A DNA stretch of 64,000 bases from Variovorax sp. Root473. Its GTDB lineage: Bacteria > Pseudomonadota > Gammaproteobacteria > Burkholderiales > Burkholderiaceae_C. The notes under the pieces were generated by a model. That model did not search any database. It saw only the letters and a program-made list of their open reading frames with translations, and was not told the DNA's origin. Positions 27,449-36,295 of this stretch are shown one piece after another. The position numbers were made by a program, and so were the translations under genes. Position 1 is the stretch's first letter; every line of letters starts with the position of its first letter. The stretch lies in NCBI RefSeq assembly GCF_001426505.1, contig NZ_LMEV01000015.1, forward strand, positions 280,336-344,335. The letters are read 5' to 3'.

Positions 27449-28036
27449 ATGACCCTCCACGACCGCGTCCGGGTGCACGAAGTCACCCTCCTGTCCGACA
27501 ACTGGTACGCGCTGCGCACCACCGCCTTCGACTGGCGGCGCAACGACGGTCAGTGGCAGCGCATGCACCGCGAGACCTACGACCGCGGCAACGGCGCCAC
27601 GCTGCTGCCCTATCACCTGGGCCAGCGCACGGTGCTGCTCACGCGGCAGTTCCGCTACCCGGCTTTCGTCAACGGCCACGACGACCTGCTGATCGAGGCG
27701 GCCGCGGGCCTGCTGGACAACGCCGCGCCCGAGGAACGCATCCGCGCCGAGGTGGAAGAAGAACTGGGCTACCGGCTCGGCACCGTGCAGAAGGTGTTCG
27801 AGAGCTTCATGAGCCCGGGCTCGGTGACCGAGAAGCTGCACTTCTTCGTCGCGCCCTACGAGGCCTCGATGCGCGTGGGCGCGGGCGGCGGGCTGGCGGA
27901 GGAGGGCGAGGACATCGAGGTGCTCGAGCTGGGCATCGACGAGGCGCTGGCCATGGTGGCCGACGGCCGCATCGCCGACGCCAAGACGATCATGCTGCTC
28001 TACCACGCGAAGCTGCACGTTTTCGCGCCGGGATAA
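27449..28036 (+). CDS. nudK: NudK-type GDP-mannose pyrophosphatase
   Basis: 195 aa Nudix hydrolase. It aligns well with E. coli NudK: TLLSDNWYALRTTAFDWRR, YDRGNGATLL, LTRQFRYPAFVNGH, and the Nudix box GLLDNAAPEERIRAEVEEEL followed by GY. NudK hydrolyses GDP-mannose to GMP and mannose 1-phosphate. ATG 27449 matches the NudK N-terminus; an in-frame ATG at 27437 adds four residues. It starts 21 bp after the last TTGCACG repeat and is divergent from deoR. Confidence 0.85.
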   Translation: MTLHDRVRVHEVTLLSDNWYALRTTAFDWRRNDGQWQRMHRETYDRGNGATLLPYHLGQRTVLLTRQFRYPAFVNGHDDLLIEAAAGLLDNAAPEERIRAEVEEELGYRLGTVQKVFESFMSPGSVTEKLHFFVAPYEASMRVGAGGGLAEEGEDIEVLELGIDEALAMVADGRIADAKTIMLLYHAKLHVFAPG

Positions 28037-28043
28037 TCCGCGG

Positions 28044-29465
28044 ATGCCTCTTGCCTTCCGCCCTGCGCCCCTCGCACTGACCCTCGCCCTGCTGGCTCCG
28101 GCCGGCGCCTTCGCCCAGCAAGCCCTTCCGCCCCAGGTCGATGCCGCCCTCGCGCGCGCCAAGGTGTCGCGCGAGGCCGTGACCTTGCTGGTGGCCGATG
28201 CCGACGCGGGCCGCGCGCCGCGCCTGGCCTGGCGCTCGCAGGTGCCGGTGAACCCGGCCTCGATCATGAAGCTGGTGACCACCTACGCGGCGCTCGACCT
28301 GCTCGGCCCGGCCTACAGCTGGAACACGCCGGTCTACGTCGAGGGCTCGGTGGCGAACGGCGTGCTCAACGGCAACCTCTACATCAAGGGCCAGGGCGAT
28401 CCCAAGCTGGTGCTGGAGCGCGTGTGGCTGCTGCTGCGCCACGTGCAGGGCCTGGGCATCACCACCGTGAGCGGCGACATCGTGATCGACCGCAGCGCCT
28501 TCGAGACCACGGTCGAGAACGACCCGGCCGCCTTCGACGGCGAGCCGCTGCGCCCCTACAACGCCTCGCCCGATGCGCTGCTGGTGAACTTCAAGTCGGT
28601 CAACATGAGCTTCGCGCCCGACCGCGCCGGCCAGTTCGCGCGCGTGAGCTACGAGCCCCCGCTGGCCAGCGTGGCGATGCCGCCCACGGTGCCGCTGGCG
28701 CCCGGCGAATGCGGCGACTGGCGCGGCGCGCTCAAGCCCGACTTCAGCGACGTGAACCGCATCCGCTTCAACGGGGGCTTTCCCACCGGCTGCGGCGAGA
28801 AAAGCTGGGCCGTGGCCTATGCCGACCCGCGCACCTACAGCCTGCGCGCCATCGGCGGCATGTGGGCCGAGATGGGCGGGCGCGTCGGCGGCCAGATGCG
28901 CGAGGGCCGCGTGCCCGCGGGCCTGAAGCCGGCCTTCGATTTCGAGTCGCCGCCGCTGGCCGAGGTGGTGCGCGACATCAACAAGTACAGCAACAACGTG
29001 ATGGCGCAGCAGCTGTTCCTCACGATCGGCCTCACGCAGAAGCAGCGCGGCACCTTCGAGGCCTCGCGCACCGCGCTGGGCCAGTGGTGGCGCGAGCGCA
29101 TCGGCACGGGCGAGGCGTCGCCGGTGTTCGAGAACGGCTCGGGCCTGTCGCGCGACGAGCGCATCAGCGCCGCCGCGCTCGGCAAGATGCTGCAGGTGGC
29201 GTGGCGCTCGCCCGTGATGCCCGAACTGGTGGCCTCGCTGCCCGCGATGGGCGTGGACGGCACGCTGAAGCGGCGCACGCTGCGCTCGGGCGGCGCGGCG
29301 CACCTGAAGACCGGCACGCTGCGCGACGCCTCGGGCGTGGCTGGCTACGTGCACGGTGCCAGCGGCCGGCGCTATGTGCTGGTGGCCATCGCCAACGGCG
29401 AGAACGCCGGCGCCGCGCGCGCCGCCTTCGACGCGCTGATCGACTGGACCGCGCAAGACCAGTGA
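28044..29465 (+). CDS. dacB: D-alanyl-D-alanine carboxypeptidase/endopeptidase (PBP4 type, S13)
   Basis: 473 aa. A signal peptide (about residues 1-24, ending AFAQQ) exports it to the periplasm. S13 motifs are present: Ser73-x2-Lys76 (PASIMKL), SxN as KYSNNVM, and KTG in LKTGTLRDASG. PBP4 enzymes trim or cleave peptidoglycan crosslinks. It lies 7 bp after nudK on the same strand, so the two are probably cotranscribed. Length and motifs are complete. Confidence 0.93.
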   Translation: MPLAFRPAPLALTLALLAPAGAFAQQALPPQVDAALARAKVSREAVTLLVADADAGRAPRLAWRSQVPVNPASIMKLVTTYAALDLLGPAYSWNTPVYVEGSVANGVLNGNLYIKGQGDPKLVLERVWLLLRHVQGLGITTVSGDIVIDRSAFETTVENDPAAFDGEPLRPYNASPDALLVNFKSVNMSFAPDRAGQFARVSYEPPLASVAMPPTVPLAPGECGDWRGALKPDFSDVNRIRFNGGFPTGCGEKSWAVAYADPRTYSLRAIGGMWAEMGGRVGGQMREGRVPAGLKPAFDFESPPLAEVVRDINKYSNNVMAQQLFLTIGLTQKQRGTFEASRTALGQWWRERIGTGEASPVFENGSGLSRDERISAAALGKMLQVAWRSPVMPELVASLPAMGVDGTLKRRTLRSGGAAHLKTGTLRDASGVAGYVHGASGRRYVLVAIANGENAGAARAAFDALIDWTAQDQ

Positions 29466-29547
29466 CGCCCCGGGCCGACCGGCCCTGATACTGAAAAGGT
29501 TCTCCACGGAAACGCGGCTTGCGCACCGCCAGGGCGCCGCCCAGAAT

Positions 29548-29561
29548 CGAACGCCCGTTCG
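29548..29561. promoter_or_regulatory. CGAACG-CC-CGTTCG palindrome upstream of the lipoprotein hydrolase
   Basis: A 14-bp dyad (CGAACG, two C, CGTTCG) flanked by a looser outer ATCGAA/TTCGAT dyad. It sits 27 bp upstream of the gene's TTG start, in the 123-bp gap after dacB. It is a candidate regulator-binding site or leader hairpin; no regulator is adjacent. Confidence 0.35.
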
Positions 29562-29588
29562 TTTCGATACCTCCCCAGGAGACGCATC

Positions 29589-31190
29589 TTGACCTTGCAG
29601 CATCCACGGCCCTCGTCCCTCTCGGCTCGCCGAATCACCGCCACGGCAACGCTCGCCGGCGCCACGTTGCTGCTCGCCGCCTGCGGCGGGGGCGGTGGTG
29701 GGGGGGGCGGCATCGGCGTCGTATTTCCACCTCCGGGCGGCGGCAGCGACACCGGGCGCGGCTCGGTCGTCACCAGCCCGCCCGAGCAGGGCACCAAGCT
29801 CACGGCCGACCAGTTCAAGGCCAGCCTGCAGGCCTCCGACCAGGGCAAGGCGCTGCTGCAGGTCGCTGGCGCGCCCAAGTGCGGTGTCGACATGCGCTAC
29901 CTCGAATACCGCACCGTCGGCGGCAAGAACGAAGCCACCAACGCCACCGCCGCGATCATGGTGCCCTCGGGCTCGGACGTCGCCTGCAGCGGCGCGCGCC
30001 CGGTGGTGCTGTATGCGCACGGCACCACGCCGGCGCGCAACTACAACCTCGCCAAGTGGACCGACACCACCCAGCCGGCCGCCGGCGAGGGCCTGATGGT
30101 GGCCGCCATGTTCGCGGCGCAGGGCTACATCGTGGTGGCGCCCAACTACGCGGGCTACGACAAGTCGACGCTGCCCTACCACCCGTACCTCAACGGCGAG
30201 CAGCAGGGCAAGGACATGGTCGATGCGCTCACCGCGGCGCGCAAGACCTTCTCGGACATCGGCGCGAACGACGCCGGCTCGCTGTTCATCACCGGCTACT
30301 CGCAGGGCGGCTACGTGGCGATGGCCGCGCACCGCGAGATGCAGGCCACCGGCAAGGCCGTGACAGCCTCGGCCCCGCTGGCCGCGCCCTCGGCCATCAG
30401 CCTCCTGACCGACTACACCTACCTGGGCTGGCCCGCGCTGGGCGCCACGCTGTTCGTGCCGCTGCTGTCGACCAGCTGGCAGCAGCAGTTCGGCAACGTC
30501 TACACCAGCACCAGCGACGTCTACGAAGCGCAGTACGCCACCGGCATCGACACCCTGCTGCCCACCCTCTCGCCGGGCACGCTGTTCTCCAGCGGCAAGC
30601 TGCCGCAGCTGGCGCTGTTTCCGGCCGACGGCAAGCCGGGCCCGGTGAGCCCCGAGCTGTCGATCTTCTACGGCGCCAACAACCTCATCAAGCAGAGCTT
30701 CCTCACGCAGGCGGCCACCGACATCCAGTCGGCTCCCTGCCCCGGCAACGCGCTGCCGGCCACGGCCGCGTCGCTCGGCTCGGCCTCGCCGCTGGACTGC
30801 AAGCCCGCCACGGGCTTTCGCAAGGCGGCCATCGCCAACGACCTGCGCAACTGGGTGCCGACCAGGCCGATGCTGCTGTGCAGCGGCGCGAACGACCCGA
30901 CCGTGAACTTCCTGAGCACCCGCGCCACGGCCGGCTACTTCCGCGCCAAGGGCATGCCGGCCGCCGCGCTCGCGGTGGTCGACCTGGAAGACCGCGGCGC
31001 CACCGACAGCTATGCGGCGGCACGCGCCGGCTTCGCGCAGGCCAAGGACCTGCTGGCACAGAGCACGCCGGGCAGCGCCGCCGACAAGGCGCGCGCCGTG
31101 ACCGCGGCCTACCACGGCACGCTGGCGCCGCCGTTCTGCCTGGCGGCAGCGCGCGGGTTCTTCCAGGGGGTGCTGGCGGCCGGGGGCTGA
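29589..31190 (+). CDS. Lipoprotein alpha/beta hydrolase (lipase-like)
   Basis: 533 aa. TTG 29589 is the start: AGGAG lies 7 bp upstream and it begins a lipoprotein signal. The lipobox LLLAAC gives Cys32 as lipidated residue, followed by a Gly-rich linker encoded in part by a run of eight G. The hydrolase shows an oxyanion region (VVLYAHGTTPARN), nucleophile Ser238 in GYSQGGYV, a likely acid in SGANDPTVN and a likely His in AAYHGTLAPPF. The fold resembles secreted lipases or polyester-cleaving esterases. Location is probably the outer or inner membrane; the substrate is unknown. Confidence 0.82.
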   Translation: MTLQHPRPSSLSARRITATATLAGATLLLAACGGGGGGGGGIGVVFPPPGGGSDTGRGSVVTSPPEQGTKLTADQFKASLQASDQGKALLQVAGAPKCGVDMRYLEYRTVGGKNEATNATAAIMVPSGSDVACSGARPVVLYAHGTTPARNYNLAKWTDTTQPAAGEGLMVAAMFAAQGYIVVAPNYAGYDKSTLPYHPYLNGEQQGKDMVDALTAARKTFSDIGANDAGSLFITGYSQGGYVAMAAHREMQATGKAVTASAPLAAPSAISLLTDYTYLGWPALGATLFVPLLSTSWQQQFGNVYTSTSDVYEAQYATGIDTLLPTLSPGTLFSSGKLPQLALFPADGKPGPVSPELSIFYGANNLIKQSFLTQAATDIQSAPCPGNALPATAASLGSASPLDCKPATGFRKAAIANDLRNWVPTRPMLLCSGANDPTVNFLSTRATAGYFRAKGMPAAALAVVDLEDRGATDSYAAARAGFAQAKDLLAQSTPGSAADKARAVTAAYHGTLAPPFCLAAARGFFQGVLAAGG

Positions 31191-31228
31191 GGCAACCGAG
31201 CCTCGCACTGCCTCGGCGCTTCAGTGCC

Positions 31229-32068
31229 TCAGAGGCGCCGCATGACTTCCGCGCGGCGCCACAGATCGGGGTCGTGGCATTCGGCCGGATGCGTCGTCGC
31301 ATCGTCGAGGCCGCGGACCTCGGCCTTTTCTTCCGGCACGCACAGCATGTCGAAGGACCAGCGTCCCGGAAACACGTCGACCGCCAGGCCATTGAAATTC
31401 TGTGCGTTGTAGATCGGCGTGATGTAGTGCCAGCAGCGATAGCCCAGCGGCAGGAAGTAGTCCTTGAACGCGCCGGAAAGATCACCCGTGAAGTGGTTGA
31501 GCGATTCGAGGAATGCAATGGGCCGGTGGCGCTCGATCGTGGCGCGCGCGCCGGCCAGCAGCTCGGGCTCATAGCCTTCGATGTCGGCCTTGAGGAAGTC
31601 CAGGCGCGAAAGCTCCAGGCTGTCCACCGTCTCGACGCGGACCTTGCGGCTGGGCGTGTCGTGCATGTGCATGCTGGCCCCACCGAAATTGCTGGCGCCG
31701 TCGGCCGGCAGGTCGGGGAACGACGTGTCGTGCAGCGTGGCGCCGAGCGCGGATTGCGACGTGCACACGTTGGCGCAATCGTTCGCGATCAGGTTGGCGC
31801 ACAGCAACTGGTGCACATGGTTCTGGGGCTCGAAGGCATGGACCCGCCCCGTCGGACCTGCGAGCCGGGCCAGCGGCACCGTGTGCGAGCCGATGTTGGA
31901 GCCGGCCTCGAGCACCACGTCGCCCGGCCTCACGATCTGGCGAAACAGGTGGACTTCCGACTCGGCCCACTCGCCGTACAAGTGCAGGGACCGTCCCACA
32001 TAGTCGTCGTTCAGGTTGTAGAAGAACCGGCCGTTGCGACAGGTCTGTTCCCGCAAGAAACGCTTCAC
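31229..32068 (-). CDS. FkbM-family methyltransferase
   Basis: 279 aa. The SAM-binding motif is VVLEAGSNIGSHTVPLA, followed by VHAFEPQNHVHQLLCANL and the FkbM signature LDFLKADIEGYEPELL. FkbM proteins O-methylate sugars or other hydroxyl groups, often in surface polysaccharide or natural-product genes. No polysaccharide genes are adjacent, so this looks like a stand-alone enzyme with unknown acceptor. It is convergent with the lipoprotein hydrolase and separated by 88 bp from tsaC. Confidence 0.87.
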   Translation of the reverse strand: MKRFLREQTCRNGRFFYNLNDDYVGRSLHLYGEWAESEVHLFRQIVRPGDVVLEAGSNIGSHTVPLARLAGPTGRVHAFEPQNHVHQLLCANLIANDCANVCTSQSALGATLHDTSFPDLPADGASNFGGASMHMHDTPSRKVRVETVDSLELSRLDFLKADIEGYEPELLAGARATIERHRPIAFLESLNHFTGDLSGAFKDYFLPLGYRCWHYITPIYNAQNFNGLAVDVFPGRWSFDMLCVPEEKAEVRGLDDATTHPAECHDPDLWRRAEVMRRL

Positions 32069-32156
32069 GCTGGTCTCCTCATTTTTTGGGGTGCTTCTTC
32101 TTTTTCGTTCGGGACCCCGCTGACCGCCGAACGCGCCACCGCGCGCACCGGGCCGA

Positions 32157-33158
32157 TCAGGCGGCCGACGCTCGCTGCAGCCGGTCGCGCACGCCCTCCC
32201 ACTCGGGCGTGTCGGGCGGCGTCTCGACCCAGATCAGTTTCACGCCCTGCGCGTCGAACTCGCGCAGCACCGCGAACAGCTGCTGCGCGGTGGCCGCCGC
32301 GTCGTCGGGCATGCGCCGCAGCAGCACGCGCTGCGAGCGGCTGCGCACATTGCTGCGCGTCCACACGGCGATGTGCGCAGCGTTGGCGCCGAGCACGTCC
32401 AGGCCGGTCTGGATCGCCTTGGTGTCCATGAGCCGCACCTTGGCGTCGGGCGCGTAGTGCGCCTCCAGCGTGCCCGAGGCGCGCGGATCGGGCGTGTCGA
32501 GCACCTCGCGGTCGCGCAGCGGTTCGCCGGCGGCGGCCTCGATCTGCGCGCGCGTGATGAGGCCGGGCCGCAGCAGCACGGGCGCGCCGCGGCTGCAGTC
32601 GACGATGGTCGATTCGATGCCCACTTCGCAGGCGCCGCCGTCGATGACGAGCAACGCGTCGCCGAACTCGTCGTGCACGTGCTGCGCCGTGGTCGGGCTG
32701 ACGCGGCCGAAGCGGTTGGCGCTGGGCCCCGCCAGGCCAGGCACGCCCTGCTCGGCGCAGGCTTCGAGCAGCGCCTGCGCGACGGGGTGCGCGGGACAGC
32801 GCAAGCCGATGGTGTCCTGCCCGCCGGCCGCCGCCGTGCCCACGCCGGGCTGGCGCGTGACGATCAGCGTGAGCGGGCCGGGCCAGAAGGCCTGCACGAG
32901 CTTCTGCGCGAAAGGCGGCAGCGGCTGGGCGAAGCGCGACAGCGCCTGCGCGCCCTTGGCGCCCGCCGCCACGTGGACGATCAACGGATGGTCGGCCGGC
33001 CGGCCCTTGGCCGCGAAGATGCCGGCGACGGCGGTATCGCTGCTGGCGTCGGCGCCCAGGCCGTAGACGGTCTCGGTCGGGAAGGCGACCAGCCCGCCCG
33101 CGCGCAGCACGCGCGCGGCCTCGGCGATGGCGTCGGGCGCTTGGCCGTCGAGGATCAT
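32157..33158 (-). CDS. tsaC: L-threonylcarbamoyladenylate synthase (TsaC/Sua5 long form)
   Basis: 333 aa. Residues about 1-200 are the YrdC catalytic domain (GGLVAFPTETVYGLGADA, KGRPADHPLIVHV, FWPGPLTLIV, GPSANRFGRVSPT, STIVDCS). Residues about 230-333 form the extra C-terminal Sua5 domain. The enzyme makes threonylcarbamoyl-AMP for t6A from Thr, bicarbonate and ATP. ATG 33158 overlaps the purK stop by 4 bp, continuing the purE-purK-tsaC chain. TsaB, its pathway partner, is at 24818-25525. Confidence 0.93.
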   Translation of the reverse strand: MILDGQAPDAIAEAARVLRAGGLVAFPTETVYGLGADASSDTAVAGIFAAKGRPADHPLIVHVAAGAKGAQALSRFAQPLPPFAQKLVQAFWPGPLTLIVTRQPGVGTAAAGGQDTIGLRCPAHPVAQALLEACAEQGVPGLAGPSANRFGRVSPTTAQHVHDEFGDALLVIDGGACEVGIESTIVDCSRGAPVLLRPGLITRAQIEAAAGEPLRDREVLDTPDPRASGTLEAHYAPDAKVRLMDTKAIQTGLDVLGANAAHIAVWTRSNVRSRSQRVLLRRMPDDAAATAQQLFAVLREFDAQGVKLIWVETPPDTPEWEGVRDRLQRASAA

Positions 33159-34351
33159 GCGAGCGCCGGCAGGCCCAGCAGCAGCGCGGCCTGCGAGGCA
33201 TTGGCGCGCACGCTCTCGAGCGTGGCGCCGGTGAGGGTCAGGTGGCCCATCTTGCGGCCGCGGCGCGGCGCCATCTTGCCGTACAGGTGCAGGTGCGTGC
33301 CGGGCACGGCGAGCACTTCGCTCCAGCGCGGCGCGACCGGCTTGATGCCGTCGCCTTCGCCGTCCGGAAACCACAGGTCGCCCAAGAGGTTGAGCATGAT
33401 CGCGGGGCTGTGCTGGCGCGGCGCGGTCAGCGGCAGGCCGGCGAGGGTGCGCACCTGCAGCTCGAACTGCGACACGTCGCAGGCTTCCATCGTGTAGTGG
33501 CCGCTGTTGTGCGGGCGCGGCGCCATTTCGTTGACGACCAGCGAGCCGTCGGCCAGCGCGAAGAACTCCACGCACAGCACGCCCACGTAGTCCAGGCCGC
33601 TGGCAATGCTCTTGGCGGAATTGACCGCGCCCTGCGCCACGGTCTTGGGCATGTTCTGCGGGTGCACCTCGGTCACGGCGAGGATGCCGTCGCGGTGCAG
33701 GTTGCGTTGCGGCGGGAAATGCACGATCTGGCCGTCGCGGCCACGCGCCAGGATCACCGAGCACTCGAACTCGAGCGGCAGCATCTTTTCGAGCACGCAG
33801 GGCACGCAGTGGGCGCCCTGCCAGGCCTCGACCAGCTCGGCGCGCGTCTTCACGCGCTGCTGGCCCTTGCCGTCATAGCCCAGGCGGGCGGTCTTGAGGA
33901 TGCCGGGCAGCAGCTGCTCGTCGATGGCGGCGAGTTGCTCCGCCGTCTCGATGACCGCATAGGGCGCGCAGGGCACGCCGCAGCGCGTGAAGTGCGCTTT
34001 CTCGGCGATGCGGTCCTGCGCGATGGCGATGGCCGAGGCGGCGGGCGACACCGGCCGCGCCACCGCCAGGTGCTCCAGCGAGGGCGCGGGCACGTTCTCG
34101 AACTCGGTCGTCACCGCGTCGGCCAGGCCGGCGAGGCGGGCCAGGCCGTCGACGTCGTCGTAGTCTGTGTGGATGTGGTGGTGGCTCACGCGGCCGGCGG
34201 GACTGTCGGTGTCGGGGTCGAGCACCGCCGTGAAGTAGCCCATGCGCTGGGCCGCGTGCACGAACATGCGCCCCAGCTGGCCGCCGCCGAGCACGCCGAG
34301 CGTGGCGCCCGGAAGGATGGGCAGGTCGCCTGAGTGGCCGCCGGCGCTCAC
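33155..34351 (-). CDS. purK: N5-carboxyaminoimidazole ribonucleotide synthase
   Basis: 398 aa ATP-grasp enzyme converting AIR, ATP and bicarbonate to N5-CAIR in purine synthesis. Signatures are [52 protein letters not shown] and HLYGK. GTG 34351 is the start: it overlaps the purE stop as GTGA, and the Rossmann motif begins about 18 residues later. Coupled to purE upstream and tsaC downstream. Confidence 0.95.
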   Translation of the reverse strand: MSAGGHSGDLPILPGATLGVLGGGQLGRMFVHAAQRMGYFTAVLDPDTDSPAGRVSHHHIHTDYDDVDGLARLAGLADAVTTEFENVPAPSLEHLAVARPVSPAASAIAIAQDRIAEKAHFTRCGVPCAPYAVIETAEQLAAIDEQLLPGILKTARLGYDGKGQQRVKTRAELVEAWQGAHCVPCVLEKMLPLEFECSVILARGRDGQIVHFPPQRNLHRDGILAVTEVHPQNMPKTVAQGAVNSAKSIASGLDYVGVLCVEFFALADGSLVVNEMAPRPHNSGHYTMEACDVSQFELQVRTLAGLPLTAPRQHSPAIMLNLLGDLWFPDGEGDGIKPVAPRWSEVLAVPGTHLHLYGKMAPRRGRKMGHLTLTGATLESVRANASQAALLLGLPALA

Positions 34352-34893
34352 AGTGCGCCTCCGCCTTGCGGCGAGAAGGGCGACACCGCCGCGCCCGCTT
34401 CGGGCGGCGGCAGCACCATGGCCTGGGCAGCGGCGGTCTGGGCCGTGCGGAAGGCGTCGAGTTGGGCGCGCAGCGCGGGGTTGTTCACCGCCAGCATCGC
34501 CACCGCGAACAGCGCCGCGTTGGCCGCGCCGGCGGTGCCGATGGCAAAGGTGGCCACGGGCACGCCCTTGGGCATCTGCACGATGCTGTAGAGGGAATCG
34601 ACGCCCTGCAGGTGGCGGCTGGCCACCGGCACGCCGAGCACCGGCACCGTGGTTTTCGAGGCCAGCATGCCCGGCAGGTGGGCCGCGCCGCCCGCCCCGG
34701 CGACGATCGCCGCGAGCCCGCGCCCGGCGGCGCTTTCGGCGTACGCGAACAGCGCATCGGGCATCCGGTGGGCCGAGACCACCTTCGCTTCGTGGCTGAT
34801 TCCGAATTGCTGGAGAATCTCGACCGCGTGGCGCATCGTCTCCCAATCGGAGTTCGAGCCCATCACTACACCGACCTGAATGGTTTCGTTCAT
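34348..34893 (-). CDS. purE: N5-carboxyaminoimidazole ribonucleotide mutase
   Basis: 181 aa. It moves the carboxyl group of N5-CAIR to give CAIR. Class I PurE motifs are clear: [32 protein letters not shown] and GVPVAS. The C-terminus has a short Pro/Gly-rich tail beyond the usual core. ATG 34893 fits; it is only 36 bp from the divergent thioredoxin-like gene, so promoter elements of both genes must overlap or extend into coding DNA. Confidence 0.95.
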   Translation of the reverse strand: MNETIQVGVVMGSNSDWETMRHAVEILQQFGISHEAKVVSAHRMPDALFAYAESAAGRGLAAIVAGAGGAAHLPGMLASKTTVPVLGVPVASRHLQGVDSLYSIVQMPKGVPVATFAIGTAGAANAALFAVAMLAVNNPALRAQLDAFRTAQTAAAQAMVLPPPEAGAAVSPFSPQGGGAL

Positions 34894-34929
34894 GGTTTCA
34901 ATTTTACGTTTCACCCCCAGCTGTTCCCG

Positions 34930-35850
34930 ATGATCGACATCACTCTCGAAAATTTCCAGTCCGAGCTGATCGAAGGCTCGGTCGCCACGCCGGTGCTGCT
35001 GGACATCTGGGCCGAATGGTGCGGCCCCTGCAAGCAGCTCGGTCCGGTGCTCGAAAAACTCGAGGTCGAGTACGCCGGCCGCTTCACGCTGGCCAAGCTC
35101 GACGCCGACAAGGTGCCCCAGATTTCGTCGCAGCTGTCCGAAATGTTCGGCGTGCGCAGCATCCCGTTCTGCGTGATGTTCAAGGACGGCCAGCCGGTCG
35201 ACGGTTTCGTCGGCGCCATTCCGGCCGAGAAGATCCGCGAATTCCTCGACAAGCATGTGCCGGGTGCCGATGAGGCCGAAGCTGCCTCGGAAGAAGCCGC
35301 CGCGCAGGAAGCGCTGGCCGAGGGCGACACCCTGGGCGCACTCGAGAAGCTGCAGCACGCCGTGGCCACCGACCCGGCCAACGACGACGCGCGCTTCGAC
35401 TACATCAAGCTGCTGCTGCAGGAAGGCCGCGTCGACGACGCCAAGGTCGCCTTTGCGCCGGTGATCGCCAAGACCGCGCTGGTGCGCCGCTTCGATTCGC
35501 TGCAGCGCTGGATGGACGCCATCGATTTCGCCGCACCGGTCACCGGATCGGCGCCGACGCTGGGCGACTTCGACGACAAGATCGCCGCCAACAAGCGCGA
35601 CTTCGACGCCCGCTTCAACCGCGCCCGCCTGCTGATGGCCACCCGGCGCTGGACCGACGCGATGGACGAGCTGCTCGACATCCTCATGCGCGACAAGACC
35701 TGGAGCGAAGACCTCGCGCGCAAGACCTACATCGCGATCCTCGATGTGATCGAGCCGCCGAAGGTGAAGGTCGCCGACGGGCAGATTCCGCCGGACGATC
35801 CGGTCGTCGCCACTTATCGCCGCCGCCTCAGCAGCGTGGTGCTGAGTTGA
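34930..35850 (+). CDS. Thioredoxin-TPR protein (CnoX/YbbN-like)
   Basis: 306 aa. Residues about 1-110 are a thioredoxin domain with an active-site WCGPC (E. coli CnoX lacks this motif), so redox activity is likely. Residues about 125-300 are TPR-like helices ([21 protein letters not shown] and later repeats). In other proteobacteria this class acts as a chaperone-redox protein protecting substrates during oxidative stress. It is divergent from purE (36 bp) and followed by a strong terminator. Confidence 0.88.
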   Translation: MIDITLENFQSELIEGSVATPVLLDIWAEWCGPCKQLGPVLEKLEVEYAGRFTLAKLDADKVPQISSQLSEMFGVRSIPFCVMFKDGQPVDGFVGAIPAEKIREFLDKHVPGADEAEAASEEAAAQEALAEGDTLGALEKLQHAVATDPANDDARFDYIKLLLQEGRVDDAKVAFAPVIAKTALVRRFDSLQRWMDAIDFAAPVTGSAPTLGDFDDKIAANKRDFDARFNRARLLMATRRWTDAMDELLDILMRDKTWSEDLARKTYIAILDVIEPPKVKVADGQIPPDDPVVATYRRRLSSVVLS

Positions 35851-35892
35851 ACAACTGAACGACACATTGCGCCTTTCGATGCGCAATTGAAC

Positions 35893-35920
35893 AAAAAAGC
35901 GACCTGTGGGTCGCTTTTTT
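35893..35920 (+). terminator. Intrinsic terminator after the thioredoxin-TPR gene
   Basis: Stem AAAAAAGCGACC/GGTCGCTTTTTT with a 4-nt loop, ending in six T. It lies 42 bp past the stop codon and separates this gene from hipBA. Confidence 0.92.
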
Positions 35921-35944
35921 ATTGCCGTCGTCGCCCCATATAGA

Positions 35945-35986
35945 TAGCATTGCTACTCAATTTCCTATAAAAGCGCATTGCAATGC
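35945..35986 (+). promoter_or_regulatory. hipBA promoter with two GCATTGC palindromes
   Basis: Two palindromes share a GCATTGC core: TAGCATTGCTA (35945-35955) and GCATTGCAATGC (35975-35986). The second covers the hipB start codon. A TATAAA at 35966-35971 lies between them and would place the transcript start only a few bases before the ATG, so the mRNA may be nearly leaderless. HipB dimers repress their own operon through palindromic operators, which fits this layout. No convincing -35 hexamer was identified. Confidence 0.6.
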
Positions 35987-36291
35987 TCCAGCTCACCGAA
36001 GAACTCGAAAAAGCCCGCAAGGCCGGCGGTCTGAGCCAGGAGGCGCTGGCCACGCGCGCCGGACTGTCGCGCATGACGGTGCAGCGCATCGAAAGCGGCC
36101 AGATCGATCCGCGCCTGTCCACGTTGCTCGAAATGGCGCGCGTGCTGGGGCTCGAGCTGATGCCCGTGCCCGCCAGCCTGCGCCCGCAGCTCGAAGGCTT
36201 CGTGCGCTCGGGCGGCCGCCTGCTCGGCCAGCCGGCGGGCGTGGGCGCGCCGCCGTCCATCGCCCAGAGCCTGGCGGACGAGAACCGGTGA
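35983..36291 (+). CDS. hipB: HipB-like antitoxin/regulator
   Basis: 102 aa. An XRE helix-turn-helix occupies residues about 8-60 (GGLSQEALATRAGLSRMTVQRIESG, then DPRLSTLLEMARVLGLEL). The C-terminal tail is flexible, with Gly/Pro. In E. coli, HipB binds and inhibits the HipA kinase and represses the operon. It is followed after 4 bp by the HipA gene, which fits a toxin-antitoxin pair. Confidence 0.85.
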   Translation: MLQLTEELEKARKAGGLSQEALATRAGLSRMTVQRIESGQIDPRLSTLLEMARVLGLELMPVPASLRPQLEGFVRSGGRLLGQPAGVGAPPSIAQSLADENR

Positions 36292-36295
36292 GGCA

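Noticed and set aside
27990-31208. Long minus-strand open frame opposite dacB and the lipoprotein hydrolase
   Set aside because: Shadow frame with Arg/Ala/Gly bias and no motif; the plus-strand genes carry complete catalytic motifs.
32088-32118. GGGGT/ACCCC hairpin between FkbM and tsaC genes
   Set aside because: Only five paired bases around a 21-nt loop, and the T tract is in the wrong position for a terminator.
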